Assembly: GCA_003242115.1 (NCBI GenBank)
Contig: QBMP01000063.1
Span: forward strand, 9,790 to 17,011
DNA from: Phormidesmis priestleyi
Lineage (GTDB): Bacteria > Cyanobacteriota > Cyanobacteriia > Phormidesmidales > Phormidesmidaceae
Direction: 5' to 3'
Length of the DNA: 7,222 nucleotides
How positions within the stretch are numbered: position 1 is the stretch's first letter; every line of letters starts with the position of its first letter. A program made the translations under genes and the position numbers. Positions 1-6,789 of the stretch are shown here, in pieces. The notes below the pieces were generated by a model that worked only from the letters and a program-made list of their open reading frames with translations, was not told where the DNA came from and did no database searches.

Positions 1-75
1 GCGCTTGATTCGCTCAGAACGTTGGGTAGCGTGGCTGAAGAGCGCGGCATCCCGATTGAAAAACTCTACGCGTAA
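1..75 (+). CDS. rpsE: 30S ribosomal protein S5, C-terminal end (partial)
   Basis: The window opens inside a reading frame of 24 codons plus TAA. It ends in EERGIPIEKLYA, which matches the C-terminus of cyanobacterial ribosomal protein S5. S5 is a small-subunit protein involved in decoding accuracy and mRNA unwinding. Position supports the call: in cyanobacteria rpsE directly precedes rplO because the L30 gene (rpmD) found between them in many other bacteria is missing, and the 87-base gap here is too short to hold it. The 5' end and all catalogued S5 domains lie outside the window, so the identification rests on this tail plus the neighbour. Confidence 0.9.
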   Translation, partial: ALDSLRTLGSVAEERGIPIEKLYA

Positions 76-162
76 GCGTTATTCCGTTAGCACTCTGTTG
101 GTACCCCGTTAGCCCGGTTAGCATTAGATTCGCAAGCACATTCGCACATACCCGTAAAAACT
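76..162 (+). repeat. rpsE-rplO spacer with short direct repeats
   Basis: This 87-base spacer carries CCGTTAGC at 84-91 and 106-113 and a near copy, CGGTTAGC, at 115-122. It also carries ATTCGCA twice with a 12-base period, at 128-134 and 140-146. No open frame, terminator hairpin or clear Shine-Dalgarno site is visible before the rplO ATG. The repeats are short and could be chance. Confidence 0.35.
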
Positions 163-606
163 ATGAGATTAGAAGACGCAAGACCCAAGGCGGGCTCAAA
201 AAAACGCAAAACCCGTAAAGGGCGTGGTATTGCCGCAGGCCAGGGCGCTAGCTGCGGATTTGGAATGCGCGGGCAAAAGTCTCGTTCGGGTAGCGGTACT
301 CGCCCCGGCTTTGAGGGTGGACAACTGCCGCTTTATCGCCGCGTACCCAAGCTGAAGCATTTTACGATTGTCAATCAGAAAGTCTATACCGTGATTAACG
401 TTAGAGGATTGGCTGACTTACCGGCCAACAGCGAAGTCACGCTGGCCTCTCTGATGGAAGCTGGGATCATCACGACCAATGACGGCCCTCTAAAGGTACT
501 GGGCGATGGCGATATTGCTGTAGCGCTGAGCGTGAAGGCAGCGGCTTTCACGAAGTCTGCACAGGAAAAAATTGAAGCAGCGGGCGGTAGCTGCGAAATA
601 GTCTAG
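163..606 (+). CDS. rplO: 50S ribosomal protein L15
   Basis: L15 binds 23S rRNA and acts late in assembly of the large ribosomal subunit. The 147-residue product has the usual length and layout. A basic, glycine-rich N-terminal tail (residues 10-50) contains [20 protein letters not shown] and the conserved [15 protein letters not shown] stretch at 46-60. A globular C-terminal domain follows, with [10 protein letters not shown] at 109-118 and the closing helix and strand [12 protein letters not shown]. The ATG gives the standard MRLED start, although no Shine-Dalgarno sequence stands out upstream. It sits between rpsE and secY, as in other cyanobacterial spc clusters, and is presumably cotranscribed with them. 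Nothing suggests truncation. Confidence 0.97.
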   Translation: MRLEDARPKAGSKKRKTRKGRGIAAGQGASCGFGMRGQKSRSGSGTRPGFEGGQLPLYRRVPKLKHFTIVNQKVYTVINVRGLADLPANSEVTLASLMEAGIITTNDGPLKVLGDGDIAVALSVKAAAFTKSAQEKIEAAGGSCEIV

Positions 607-648
607 CCATTTTGCTTGAGCTATTTCAAAAATTGGGCAAAAGAAATT

Positions 649-692
649 AGGGGGCAGGAGGTCTATTTTATGACGAAGGCTCCCTGCTCCCT
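649..692 (+). terminator. Long imperfect hairpin in the rplO-secY spacer
   Basis: The left arm (649-660) is AGGGGGCAGGAG and the right arm (680-692) is CTCCCTGCTCCCT. They pair over about 12 bp with one G-T wobble and one bulged C, around a 19-base loop. The T/A-rich stretch TTATTATT follows. This could be a leaky intrinsic terminator or attenuator that lowers secY-adk expression relative to the ribosomal genes. It could equally be a GGGAGCAGGG-type dispersed repeat of the kind common in filamentous cyanobacteria. The long loop and lack of a pure U tract make the terminator reading uncertain. A second small stem (TGTCT/AGACA, 730-734 with 740-744) lies in the same 178-base spacer. Confidence 0.4.
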
Positions 693-784
693 TTATTATT
701 AGAGACAGCAAGATTAAACTGATAGAGCGTGTCTGTTTTAGACAGCACAAAATATTCTTAAAGGTTTTCTGAAGGTTTATAGAT

Positions 785-2098
785 ATGGTTGTGAGTCAAG
801 GCAAGTCGCCCAGCGCTCAAGAGACGTTTTTGCAAATGGCCCAAGCTGCGGGGCTACGAAGCCGTTTGCTGGTAACAGTGGGGCTGTTGGTACTGGTACG
901 ACTAGGGATTTATATTCCGGTTCCAGGGATTGATAGAGTCGCGTTTTCTAACTTTGTGTCCGGCGGTGGCGCGGGCGGCGTGCTTGGCTTTTTGGATATT
1001 ATTGGCGGCGGTGGCTTATCGCTAGTGGGCATTTTTGCTTTAGGTATTTTGCCCTTCATTAACGCCTCGATTATTATGCAGCTGCTGACGGCAGCGATTC
1101 CAGCCCTGGAAGATCTGCAAAAGAACGAGGGTGAGGCCGGACGACGCCGGATTTCTCAGGTGACCCGGTATGTGGCTTTTGGCTGGACAATTTTGCAAAG
1201 CACGATGCTTTCTTGCTTTTTGCTGAGAGATTTTGCCGATAACTTCGGGGTGTCGTTTGTGGTGCAGACGGTGATAGCGCTGACCGCAGGCTCCATGTTT
1301 GTGATGTGGGTGGGTGAGCTGATTACTGAGCGAGGCTTGGGAAATGGGGCCTCACTGCTGATTTTCTTGAACATTGTCTCCTCCTTGCCTCGGGTGCTGG
1401 GTGAGACGGTGGATTTGGCGCAGACGGGCGATCGCAGTACCATCGGCGGCATCGTCATTTTGTTCTTGGTCTTTATCGCCACCATTATCGGCATTGTATT
1501 TGTGCAGGAAGGCACCCGCCGGATTCCGATTGTTTCGGCAAGGCGACAGGTAGGCCGTAAGCTATATCTCGAAAAAAGCAATTACTTACCGCTGCGTTTG
1601 AATCAGGGCGGGGTGATGCCGATTATTTTTGCATCCTCCATGCTGATTATCCCAATTTCGCTGGTGCAGTACATTCCAAGTCCTGCTTTTGCAGAGTTTA
1701 TGAGCCGTAATTTTAGAGCGACCTCACCGCTGTACATTTTGGTGTACCTAGTGATGATTGTGTTCTTTAGCTACTTCTATGCGTCTTTGGTGGTGAACCC
1801 TGAAGATATGTCGCGCAACTTAAAGAAAATGGGCGCAAGTATTCCAGGGATTCGCCCCGGTAGAGCTACCACTGACTACATTGGGAAAGTACTGAACCGA
1901 CTGACCTTTCTGGGGGCGATTTTCTTAGGGCTAGTGGCGGTTGTGCCTAGCCTAGTTGAGAGTGCGACCAGGGTACAGACCTTTCAGGGATTTGGGGCAA
2001 CGTCACTGCTGATTTTGGTGGGTGTGGCGATTGACACCGCTAAGCAAATTCAGACCTATGTAATTTCACAGCGCTACGAAGGCATGGTGAAGAGCTGA
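785..2098 (+). CDS. secY: Preprotein translocase subunit SecY
   Basis: SecY forms the protein-conducting channel of the Sec translocon; in cyanobacteria it serves both plasma and thylakoid membranes with SecE, SecG and SecA. The 437-residue product has the family length and about ten hydrophobic segments, starting near residues 27-48. Recognisable conserved blocks are [12 protein letters not shown] (plug region, 68-79), the [13 protein letters not shown] helix (89-101), [18 protein letters not shown] (177-194), [10 protein letters not shown] (245-254), [16 protein letters not shown] (268-283) and the cytosolic loop [14 protein letters not shown] (353-366). The [15 protein letters not shown] start is typical of cyanobacteria. 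A GAAGG element at 771-775, nine bases before the ATG, fits a ribosome binding site. Its stop overlaps the adk start by one base (TGATG), indicating translational coupling. Confidence 0.98.
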   Translation: MVVSQGKSPSAQETFLQMAQAAGLRSRLLVTVGLLVLVRLGIYIPVPGIDRVAFSNFVSGGGAGGVLGFLDIIGGGGLSLVGIFALGILPFINASIIMQLLTAAIPALEDLQKNEGEAGRRRISQVTRYVAFGWTILQSTMLSCFLLRDFADNFGVSFVVQTVIALTAGSMFVMWVGELITERGLGNGASLLIFLNIVSSLPRVLGETVDLAQTGDRSTIGGIVILFLVFIATIIGIVFVQEGTRRIPIVSARRQVGRKLYLEKSNYLPLRLNQGGVMPIIFASSMLIIPISLVQYIPSPAFAEFMSRNFRATSPLYILVYLVMIVFFSYFYASLVVNPEDMSRNLKKMGASIPGIRPGRATTDYIGKVLNRLTFLGAIFLGLVAVVPSLVESATRVQTFQGFGATSLLILVGVAIDTAKQIQTYVISQRYEGMVKS

Positions 2099-2664
2099 TG
2101 ACCAGACTGATTTTTTTAGGCCCACCGGGGGCAGGGAAAGGGACGCAAGCAAAGCAGCTTTCTAAAAGTTGTGAGGTGCCGCATATTTCCACAGGCGATA
2201 TTTTGCGGGCGGCGGTCAAGGCCAAAACGGAGTTGGGTCAAAAAGCAGAAGGCTATATGAATGCTGGTGAGCTAGTGCCTGATGAGCTGATTTTGAATCT
2301 CATTCGAGAGCGTTTGAACCAGGCGGATACGGCGAAGGGATGGCTACTTGATGGCTTTCCCCGAAATGTTGAGCAGGCTGAGTTTTTAAACAATCTGCTA
2401 GATGAGATTGAGCAGAGCTGTGATTTTATAATCAACCTAGAAGTGCCGGATGACGCGCTAGTGGAGCGGATGCTAGAGCGCGGTCGAGTGGATGACAAAG
2501 AAGAGGTCATTCGTAACCGGCTGGAGGTGTATCGTGAACAAACTGAACCGCTAATTGCGTTTTATGAAGGGCAGCAGCTATTGCGCTCAGTCGATGGGGC
2601 TCAGTCGATGAAGCAGGTGACTGAAGCGCTACAGGAAATTGTCACTTGTGATGCGGTGGTATAG
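2098..2664 (+). CDS. adk: Adenylate kinase
   Basis: Adenylate kinase interconverts ATP + AMP and 2 ADP in the cytoplasm and so sets adenylate energy charge. The 188-residue protein shows the P-loop GPPGAGKGT at 8-16, the AMP-binding STGDILR at 31-37, and the family signature [12 protein letters not shown] at 83-94. It also has the arginine-rich segment [15 protein letters not shown] (128-142). The LID is the short form without the four-cysteine zinc insertion, which explains the length below about 215 residues and is usual in cyanobacteria. The ATG overlaps the secY stop by one base and there is no separate strong Shine-Dalgarno site, so translation probably depends on ribosomes finishing secY. 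Placement between secY and infA is the conserved cyanobacterial order. Confidence 0.97.
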   Translation: MTRLIFLGPPGAGKGTQAKQLSKSCEVPHISTGDILRAAVKAKTELGQKAEGYMNAGELVPDELILNLIRERLNQADTAKGWLLDGFPRNVEQAEFLNNLLDEIEQSCDFIINLEVPDDALVERMLERGRVDDKEEVIRNRLEVYREQTEPLIAFYEGQQLLRSVDGAQSMKQVTEALQEIVTCDAVV

Positions 2665-2751
2665 AAGCAGCTGATAGCGATAGGAATAGCGGCGAGTAAT
2701 CAGTGTTTTTACGCGGATTTGCTACCCTGAAGATACCGATATTTTTGAATA

Positions 2752-2779
2752 AAAATAGTTGAGTGAAAATAGTTGAATG
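2752..2779 (+). repeat. 14-bp tandem repeat in the infA leader
   Basis: AAAATAGTTGAGTG (2752-2765) is followed immediately by AAAATAGTTGAATG (2766-2779), with 13 of 14 bases identical. A weaker, roughly 8/14 match precedes it at 2738-2751. The repeat ends seven bases before the Shine-Dalgarno element of infA, so it lies in the mRNA leader or in an infA promoter. AT-rich tandem repeats here could be a protein-binding site, a promoter element or a slippage product; the sequence does not decide between them. Confidence 0.6.
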
Positions 2780-2785
2780 AAGTTA

Positions 2786-2790
2786 AAGGA
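2786..2790 (+). promoter_or_regulatory. Shine-Dalgarno site fixing the infA TTG start
   Basis: AAGGA lies eight bases before the TTG at 2799. An in-frame TAA at 2784-2786 rules out any upstream start. The next in-frame ATG (2823) would delete the conserved SKQDLIE N-terminus. TTG is therefore the start. Confidence 0.75.
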
Positions 2791-2798
2791 AGGGCGAG

Positions 2799-3026
2799 TT
2801 GTCTAAACAAGATTTAATTGAAATGGAAGGGACGATTACAGAATCGCTCCCAAATGCGATGTTTCGAGTTGATCTCGATAATGGGTTCAATGTGCTTGCC
2901 CATATTTCCGGCAAGATTAGGCGGAATTATATCAAGATTTTACCGGGCGATCGCGTCAAGGTAGAACTCACCCCTTACGATCTCACCAAAGGGCGAATTA
3001 CCTATCGCTTGAAAAAGCCTAGATAG
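2799..3026 (+). CDS. infA: Translation initiation factor IF-1
   Basis: IF-1 binds the A site of the 30S subunit and, with IF-2 and IF-3, directs the initiator tRNA to the P site. The 75-residue product is a single OB-fold (S1-like) domain of standard size (72 in E. coli). It starts [20 protein letters not shown], has the central [18 protein letters not shown] (29-46) and the [18 protein letters not shown] block (50-67), and ends in a basic tail. The start codon is TTG, set by an AAGGA site and an upstream in-frame stop. A weak start codon may make expression sensitive to initiation-factor levels, but that is inference. A 134-base gap separates it from adk, and the expected rpmJ-rpsM continuation is not present downstream. 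Confidence 0.96.
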   Translation: MSKQDLIEMEGTITESLPNAMFRVDLDNGFNVLAHISGKIRRNYIKILPGDRVKVELTPYDLTKGRITYRLKKPR

Positions 3027-3074
3027 GGCTAGCTGCGATTTTTTGGATAGCTTGTACGAACAAACTCGCACGAT

Positions 3075-3080
3075 AGGTGA
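3075..3080 (+). promoter_or_regulatory. Shine-Dalgarno site of the aldo/keto reductase
   Basis: AGGTGA, complementary to the 16S rRNA 3' end, lies eight bases before the ATG at 3089. The longest open frame would begin with the GTG at 3077, but that GTG sits inside this ribosome binding site, so the ATG at 3089 is the better start. Confidence 0.6.
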
Positions 3081-3088
3081 GCGCGGCA

Positions 3089-3922
3089 ATGCGAATGGTT
3101 GACCTGCAATCTAAGCGGCAAATTCCTGTGCTTGGCATGGGTACCTGGAAGATGGGCGAAAGCCGTAGTAGCTTTCAGCGCGAGGTAGAAGCGCTGCGCT
3201 ATGGGCTAGATCTGGGGCTATCTTTGATTGACACGGCTGAAATGTACGGCGAAGGCGGGGCCGAAGAAGTGGTTGCCCAAGCGATAGGTAATCGGCGATC
3301 ACAAGTCTTTTTGGTCAGTAAAGTTTATCCTCATAATGCTTCTAAGCAGGGAGCGATCGCAGCTTGTGAACGCAGTCTGAAGCGACTGAATACAGACTAT
3401 CTCGACCTTTACCTTTTGCACTGGCGCGGTTCTGTGCCACTATCGGAAACTTTAGAGGCTTTCCAAACGCTGAAAGCAGCGGGCAAAATCCGCGACTATG
3501 GCGTCAGCAACTTTGATGTTGAGGATATGGAAGCGGCGGTTCGCCTGGGTGGAGGTGACGCGATCGCTACCAACCAAGTGCTTTACAACCTGACTCGACG
3601 AGGCATTGAGCTAAATCTGCTCCCCTGGTGTCGGGCCCAAGGCATCCCTCTGATGGCATACTCTCCCATTGAGCAAGGGCGTTTGTTAAGCAATAGAGCG
3701 CTTAAGGCGATCGCGCAGGCAAGAAAGGTTACACCCGCTCAGATTGCGATCGCTTGGCTTCTCCATCAAGACAACGTGATTGTGATTCCTAAATCCAGCC
3801 GCATCGAGCATATAGACCAAAACTACGCGGCTCTAAACTTGACGTTAACTGCTGACGAGCTAACGGCATTAGAGACCGCTTTTCCAGCACCGGCTCAAAC
3901 TATGCCTTTAGCGATGCTCTGA
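3089..3922 (+). CDS. Aldo/keto reductase, YeaE-like
   Basis: This is a soluble NAD(P)H-dependent oxidoreductase predicted to reduce aldehydes or ketones; the physiological substrate cannot be read from sequence. Counting from the chosen ATG (277 residues), the catalytic tetrad is Asp48, Tyr53, Lys78 and His111. These sit in the motifs IDTAEMYGEGGAEE, FLVSKVYP and YLDLYLLHW. The cofactor-binding segment IPKSSRIEHIDQN lies at 233-245. The (beta/alpha)8 barrel is complete. As I recall the family, the closest E. coli match is YeaE (methylglyoxal reductase group), which shares the LIDTAEMY, CxxSLxRLNTDYLDLYLLHW and VLYNLTRRGIE patterns. The gene begins 62 bases after infA, where ribosomal genes usually continue, and contains four HIP1 octamers. 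It converges on dinB with a 26-base gap and no obvious terminator. Confidence 0.93.
   Translation: MRMVDLQSKRQIPVLGMGTWKMGESRSSFQREVEALRYGLDLGLSLIDTAEMYGEGGAEEVVAQAIGNRRSQVFLVSKVYPHNASKQGAIAACERSLKRLNTDYLDLYLLHWRGSVPLSETLEAFQTLKAAGKIRDYGVSNFDVEDMEAAVRLGGGDAIATNQVLYNLTRRGIELNLLPWCRAQGIPLMAYSPIEQGRLLSNRALKAIAQARKVTPAQIAIAWLLHQDNVIVIPKSSRIEHIDQNYAALNLTLTADELTALETAFPAPAQTMPLAML
3353..3753. repeat. Cluster of four HIP1 octamers (GCGATCGC)
   Basis: GCGATCGC occurs at 3353-3360, 3560-3567, 3707-3714 and 3746-3753, all inside the aldo/keto reductase gene. Others in the window are at 1428 (secY), 2947 (infA), 5086 (thrC-dinB spacer) and 5499 (thrC). HIP1 is the highly repeated palindrome of many cyanobacterial genomes and serves here as the main taxonomic marker. 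Confidence 0.9.
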
Positions 3923-3948
3923 TGCCTTGAGACTCGATAAGAATTTAC

Positions 3949-5042
3949 CTATAGCTCAAAGCTTAGCTGCCTGTAGTCTTGGGGATCGGTCAAATTAGAG
4001 AGTGTAATGCCTAAGAGCCTAACTGGCCGATGGGGCGTAATATTAGCCAGCAGTAGGCTTGTTGCCAACGACAAAATTTCGGCAACGGCCTGAATAGGCG
4101 TCTCTAACGTGCGGCTGCGAGTGATCACGTCGTAGTTGTCGTACTTGATCTTCAACGTTAGTCTATAGCCACTGTGTCTATTTTGAATTAGGCGCTGATG
4201 CACCTCTTCAGCAATGCTTTGTAGCGCTGATTCCATCTCGATTGGCTGGCGTAAGTCTTCAAAGAAGCTTTTTTCCGCACCAATAGATTTACGAATGCGA
4301 TTGGGATTTACCGCTCGATTATCTTCTGCGCGAACAACTTTGTAATAGTAATCACCCGCTTTGCCAAAGGTTGCCATAAGCTGGTGCCGCTCCCACTGTT
4401 TGAGATCAGCGCCCGTCTCAATGCCCAGCGCTTTCATCTTCGCAGTCGTCGCTGGGCCAACCCCGTAAAACTGTTCTATCGGCAGCTTTTCTATAAATGC
4501 CGCCGCCTGATCAGGCGCGATGATAGATAGTCCATCGGGTTTGTCTAAATCAGAGGCAATTTTTGCCAAAAACTTGTTGATAGAAACCCCTGCTGAGGCG
4601 GTGAGCTGAAGCTCAGTTTTAATTCGCTGCTTGATTTGGCCTGCAATCAGCATCGCTGAACCGATGTCTTTTTTATCGGCTGTGACGTCCAAATAAGCTT
4701 CGTCTAGCGAAAGCGGCTCCACCAAATCAGTGTAGTCAAAAAAGATAGAGCGAATCTGTTGTGAGACGGCGCGGTAGGCTTCAAAACGAGGACGCACAAA
4801 AACCAAATGCGGGCAGCGCTGCACAGCCGTACGAGCGGGCATTGCCGAATGAATGCCATACTGACGAGCCTCGTAACTAGCGGCGGCCACCGCACCGCGC
4901 TTTTCGGGCGTGTACCGCCGACTACAACCGGCTGACCCCGCAATTTAGGGTTGTCTCTTTGCTCTACCGATGCGTAAAAAGCATCCATATCGACGTGGAT
5001 GATTTTTCGATAGGCTGTTGTAGAAAGGGCCGAAGCTTTCAC
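3949..5042 (-). pseudogene. dinB: DNA polymerase IV (Y-family), frameshifted
   Basis: Pol IV is an error-prone translesion polymerase that bypasses damaged bases while held on the sliding clamp. The gene is in two frames. Frame one (from GTG 5042) encodes residues 1-44, with [20 protein letters not shown] carrying the first metal-binding Asp18 and steric-gate Tyr23. It then runs off-frame to a stop at 4704. Frame two resumes with [19 protein letters not shown] and stays open to 3949. It includes [10 protein letters not shown] (second metal pair, Asp113-Glu114 of the joined protein), GVSINKFLAKIASD, the helix-hairpin-helix GVGPATTAKMKALGI, the little-finger domain, and a C-terminal clamp motif QLSFEL. 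Removing two bases near 4908 restores about 363 residues and gives exact spacing to E. coli Asp8 and Asp103-Glu104 (both offset by 10). The GTG is the only start, since an in-frame TAG lies eight codons upstream. Confidence 0.88.
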
Positions 5043-5114
5043 AGATTTAGAAAGTACCCTAGTCTAAAAATGATTTGGAGAGGGTGCGATCGCCAGCGAA
5101 GCTATTGAAATATC

Positions 5115-5147
5115 CCCCGCACAAAACACAGCGAACCCGCTGCGGGG
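5115..5147 (-). terminator. Nested inverted repeats downstream of thrC
   Basis: CCCCGCA (5115-5121) pairs perfectly with TGCGGGG (5141-5147). Inside it, CAGCG (5129-5133) pairs with CGCTG (5138-5142) around AACC. The structure lies 24 bases past the thrC stop and 73 bases before the dinB start. On the minus strand it could end or stabilise the thrC transcript, but no U tract follows, so an intrinsic terminator is doubtful. Confidence 0.3.
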
Positions 5148-5170
5148 TGTCCAGCGCGGGAGTCGGCTTG

Positions 5171-6532
5171 CTAATAAATCAGCCGTTTTTTGATTTCAGC
5201 TTTGACGACATCCGAATCAGCCGGTAAGTGGACAGCCGGATTAGCGTACTGGCTGGTCACATCTTCCAAACTCGATTCATGGTAGCCAACTTTAAAGTCG
5301 GTAAACTTTAAGCCGTGAGCCGTACTAATCACGACAGTTTTGTCACTTGATTTAATCACGCCACGCTTGACCAGTTTAGTCAGGACAGCAAGGGCGACAC
5401 CCGTATGCGGGCAGGTGAACATGCCGGTCAAATCAGCGTGCGCGGAAGCATCGGCCAATTCGTTCTCAGTAGCCTGTTCGACTATGCCGTCCGTTGCCGC
5501 GATCGCTTTCACAGCCTTTTCATAGCTAACCGGATCGCCAATCCGGATGGCATTAGCCAAGGTACTCTGTGCAGTCACACTGATTTTCTCTTTAAACCCA
5601 TTTTTGAAAGATTCATAAAAAGGATTGGCTCTAGCAGCCTGCGCAGCGACTAACCGGGGCATTCGAGTAGTCAACCCCAGATCCAGCATCAGCTGAAATC
5701 CTTTATGAAGAGCACTGATATTACCAAGATTGCCCACCGGAATAACGATCCAGTCCGGAACTTCCCAATCAAACTGTTTGGCGATTTCGATGCCGACCGT
5801 CTTTTGGCCTTCAATGCGCAGACTATTCATCGAATTGGCTAGGTAAATCGAATTATCCTGCGTCACTTCTTGGACGATTTTCATACAGCCATCAAAGTCG
5901 GTATCGAGGGCAAGCACATGGGCACCGTTAGCGACAGGCTGAATGAGCTGCGCCGTACTGACTTTACCAGCAGGCAAGAAGATGATGGCCGGGATTCCAG
6001 CATAAGCTGCATAAGCCGCCAAAGCCGCGCTAGTATCACCCGTACTCGCACAGGCAACGGCTTTTACATCGCTGCCTTGAGCCATCATTTGCTTCACTAC
6101 ACTCACGAGCACAGTCATGCCCAAGTCTTTGAAGCTGCCGGTGTGGCTATTGCCGCAGAGCTTGATCCATAAGTCAGGAACGCCTAGCTGCGATCCCAAT
6201 CGTTCTGCCCAAAACAAGTTCGTATTGCCTTCAAACATACTGACGATATTCTCGTCAGCCAATGAGGGAATGACCCATTCACGCATTCCCCACACGCCGC
6301 TACCATAGGGCCACTTTGTCGTGCCGACTCGCGAGTCAAATAGCTGCTGCCACTGAGTCGCGCTGCGTTTTTTGAGCGATTCCCGGTCATGATGCACTTC
6401 CAGCAGGCTACCGCACGATGGGCAAGTGTAAATCACATCAAAGATCGAGTGCTTGGCAGAGCAGCCCGCGATGCAGCGAAAATAAACGGTCTGATTATCA
6501 ATATGCGATTTAGGTTCGACAGCTGAGAGCAT
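5171..6532 (-). CDS. thrC: Threonine synthase
   Basis: This PLP enzyme converts O-phosphohomoserine to threonine and phosphate, the last step of threonine synthesis, in the cytoplasm. From the chosen ATG at 6532 it has 453 residues. An N-terminal zinc-ribbon-like motif has Cys20, Cys24, Cys37 and Cys40 (CIAGC and CPSC). The PLP lysine Lys135 lies in [31 protein letters not shown] (161-179) and the phosphate-binding GNLGN (267-271) follow, and the C-terminus has CPHTGVALA and [17 protein letters not shown]. The frame is open up to a GTG at 6643 (490 residues). I prefer the internal ATG because family members, as I remember them, have about 20 residues before the first Cys motif, and a possible promoter lies at 6564-6591. 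dinB follows 128 bases downstream on the same strand. Many cyanobacteria carry a second, different thrC paralogue. Confidence 0.95.
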   Translation of the reverse strand: MLSAVEPKSHIDNQTVYFRCIAGCSAKHSIFDVIYTCPSCGSLLEVHHDRESLKKRSATQWQQLFDSRVGTTKWPYGSGVWGMREWVIPSLADENIVSMFEGNTNLFWAERLGSQLGVPDLWIKLCGNSHTGSFKDLGMTVLVSVVKQMMAQGSDVKAVACASTGDTSAALAAYAAYAGIPAIIFLPAGKVSTAQLIQPVANGAHVLALDTDFDGCMKIVQEVTQDNSIYLANSMNSLRIEGQKTVGIEIAKQFDWEVPDWIVIPVGNLGNISALHKGFQLMLDLGLTTRMPRLVAAQAARANPFYESFKNGFKEKISVTAQSTLANAIRIGDPVSYEKAVKAIAATDGIVEQATENELADASAHADLTGMFTCPHTGVALAVLTKLVKRGVIKSSDKTVVISTAHGLKFTDFKVGYHESSLEDVTSQYANPAVHLPADSDVVKAEIKKRLIY

Positions 6533-6563
6533 GATTGGTTTTTGGTGAGTGGGTAACAGGCTA

Positions 6564-6591
6564 ATATTATGTTCGCTGTAAAATGGGTAAA
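6564..6591 (-). promoter_or_regulatory. Possible sigma70-type promoter of thrC
   Basis: Read on the minus strand, TTTACC (6591-6586) and TAATAT (6569-6564) are separated by 16 bases. Each matches four of six consensus positions. Transcription from here would start near 6557 and leave a leader of about 25 bases before the ATG at 6532, which fits that start and not the GTG at 6643. This is a weak motif match only. Confidence 0.25.
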
Positions 6592-6692
6592 GAGGCAAGT
6601 ATTGATTGCTAACTAATGCCTTACGGCTAAGTTTTACGGTCACAATATCTTAAGAATACTTGCAGAGCAGGATCGAGTCATAGATTCGACTT

Positions 6693-6718
6693 AGCATCAA
6701 CTTAACCAAAGTTATGCT
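6693..6718. promoter_or_regulatory. 26-bp dyad upstream of thrC
   Basis: AGCAT-C-AACTT (6693-6703) is the reverse complement of AAGTT-ATGCT (6709-6718) apart from one bulged C, with AACCA between. The ten-pair dyad lies about 100-125 bases upstream of the proposed thrC promoter. It could be an operator for a dimeric regulator, a short RNA hairpin, or part of an IS end. There is no T tract on either side to make it a terminator. Confidence 0.35.
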
Positions 6719-6729
6719 TTGAGTTGCGG

Positions 6730-6747
6730 CCTACGCGATGACGTAGG
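6730..6747. repeat. Short perfect inverted repeat near the IS relic
   Basis: CCTACG (6730-6735) and CGTAGG (6742-6747) form a perfect 6-bp stem with a 6-base loop. It lies just left of where recognisable transposase sequence begins. It may belong to the element's end or be chance; I see no matching copy at the right side within the window. Confidence 0.3.
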
Positions 6748-6789
6748 TAGGGCTGACCTCATCGATCTGCAACCATTCGGGTTTTCTTG

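Noticed and set aside
76..162. A small rpmD (L30) gene between rpsE and rplO
   Set aside because: The spacer is too short and has no suitable frame; cyanobacteria generally lack rpmD.
490..750. 86-codon minus-strand frame over the rplO end and the spacer
   Set aside because: It overlaps conserved rplO coding sequence and has no recognisable domain or ribosome binding site.
1156..1581. 141-codon open frame on the minus strand inside secY
   Set aside because: It lies wholly within the clearly coding secY, has no recognisable motif, and is a by-product of secY codon composition.
3027..3060. Possible infA terminator (AGCC/GGCT stem and a T6 run near 3041)
   Set aside because: The stem is only four or five pairs and the T run lies well away from it, so it does not make a credible intrinsic terminator.
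4895..4915. Programmed ribosomal frameshifting as the explanation of the split dinB
   Set aside because: The required -1 shift has no slippery heptamer: around CCG AAA the re-pairing would be CCC GAA, with poor matches, and there is no evident downstream pseudoknot. DinB is not known to be expressed this way.
5340..6308. Several plus-strand frames of 61-100 codons opposite thrC
   Set aside because: They are antisense shadows of an intact, conserved enzyme gene with no family resemblance of their own.
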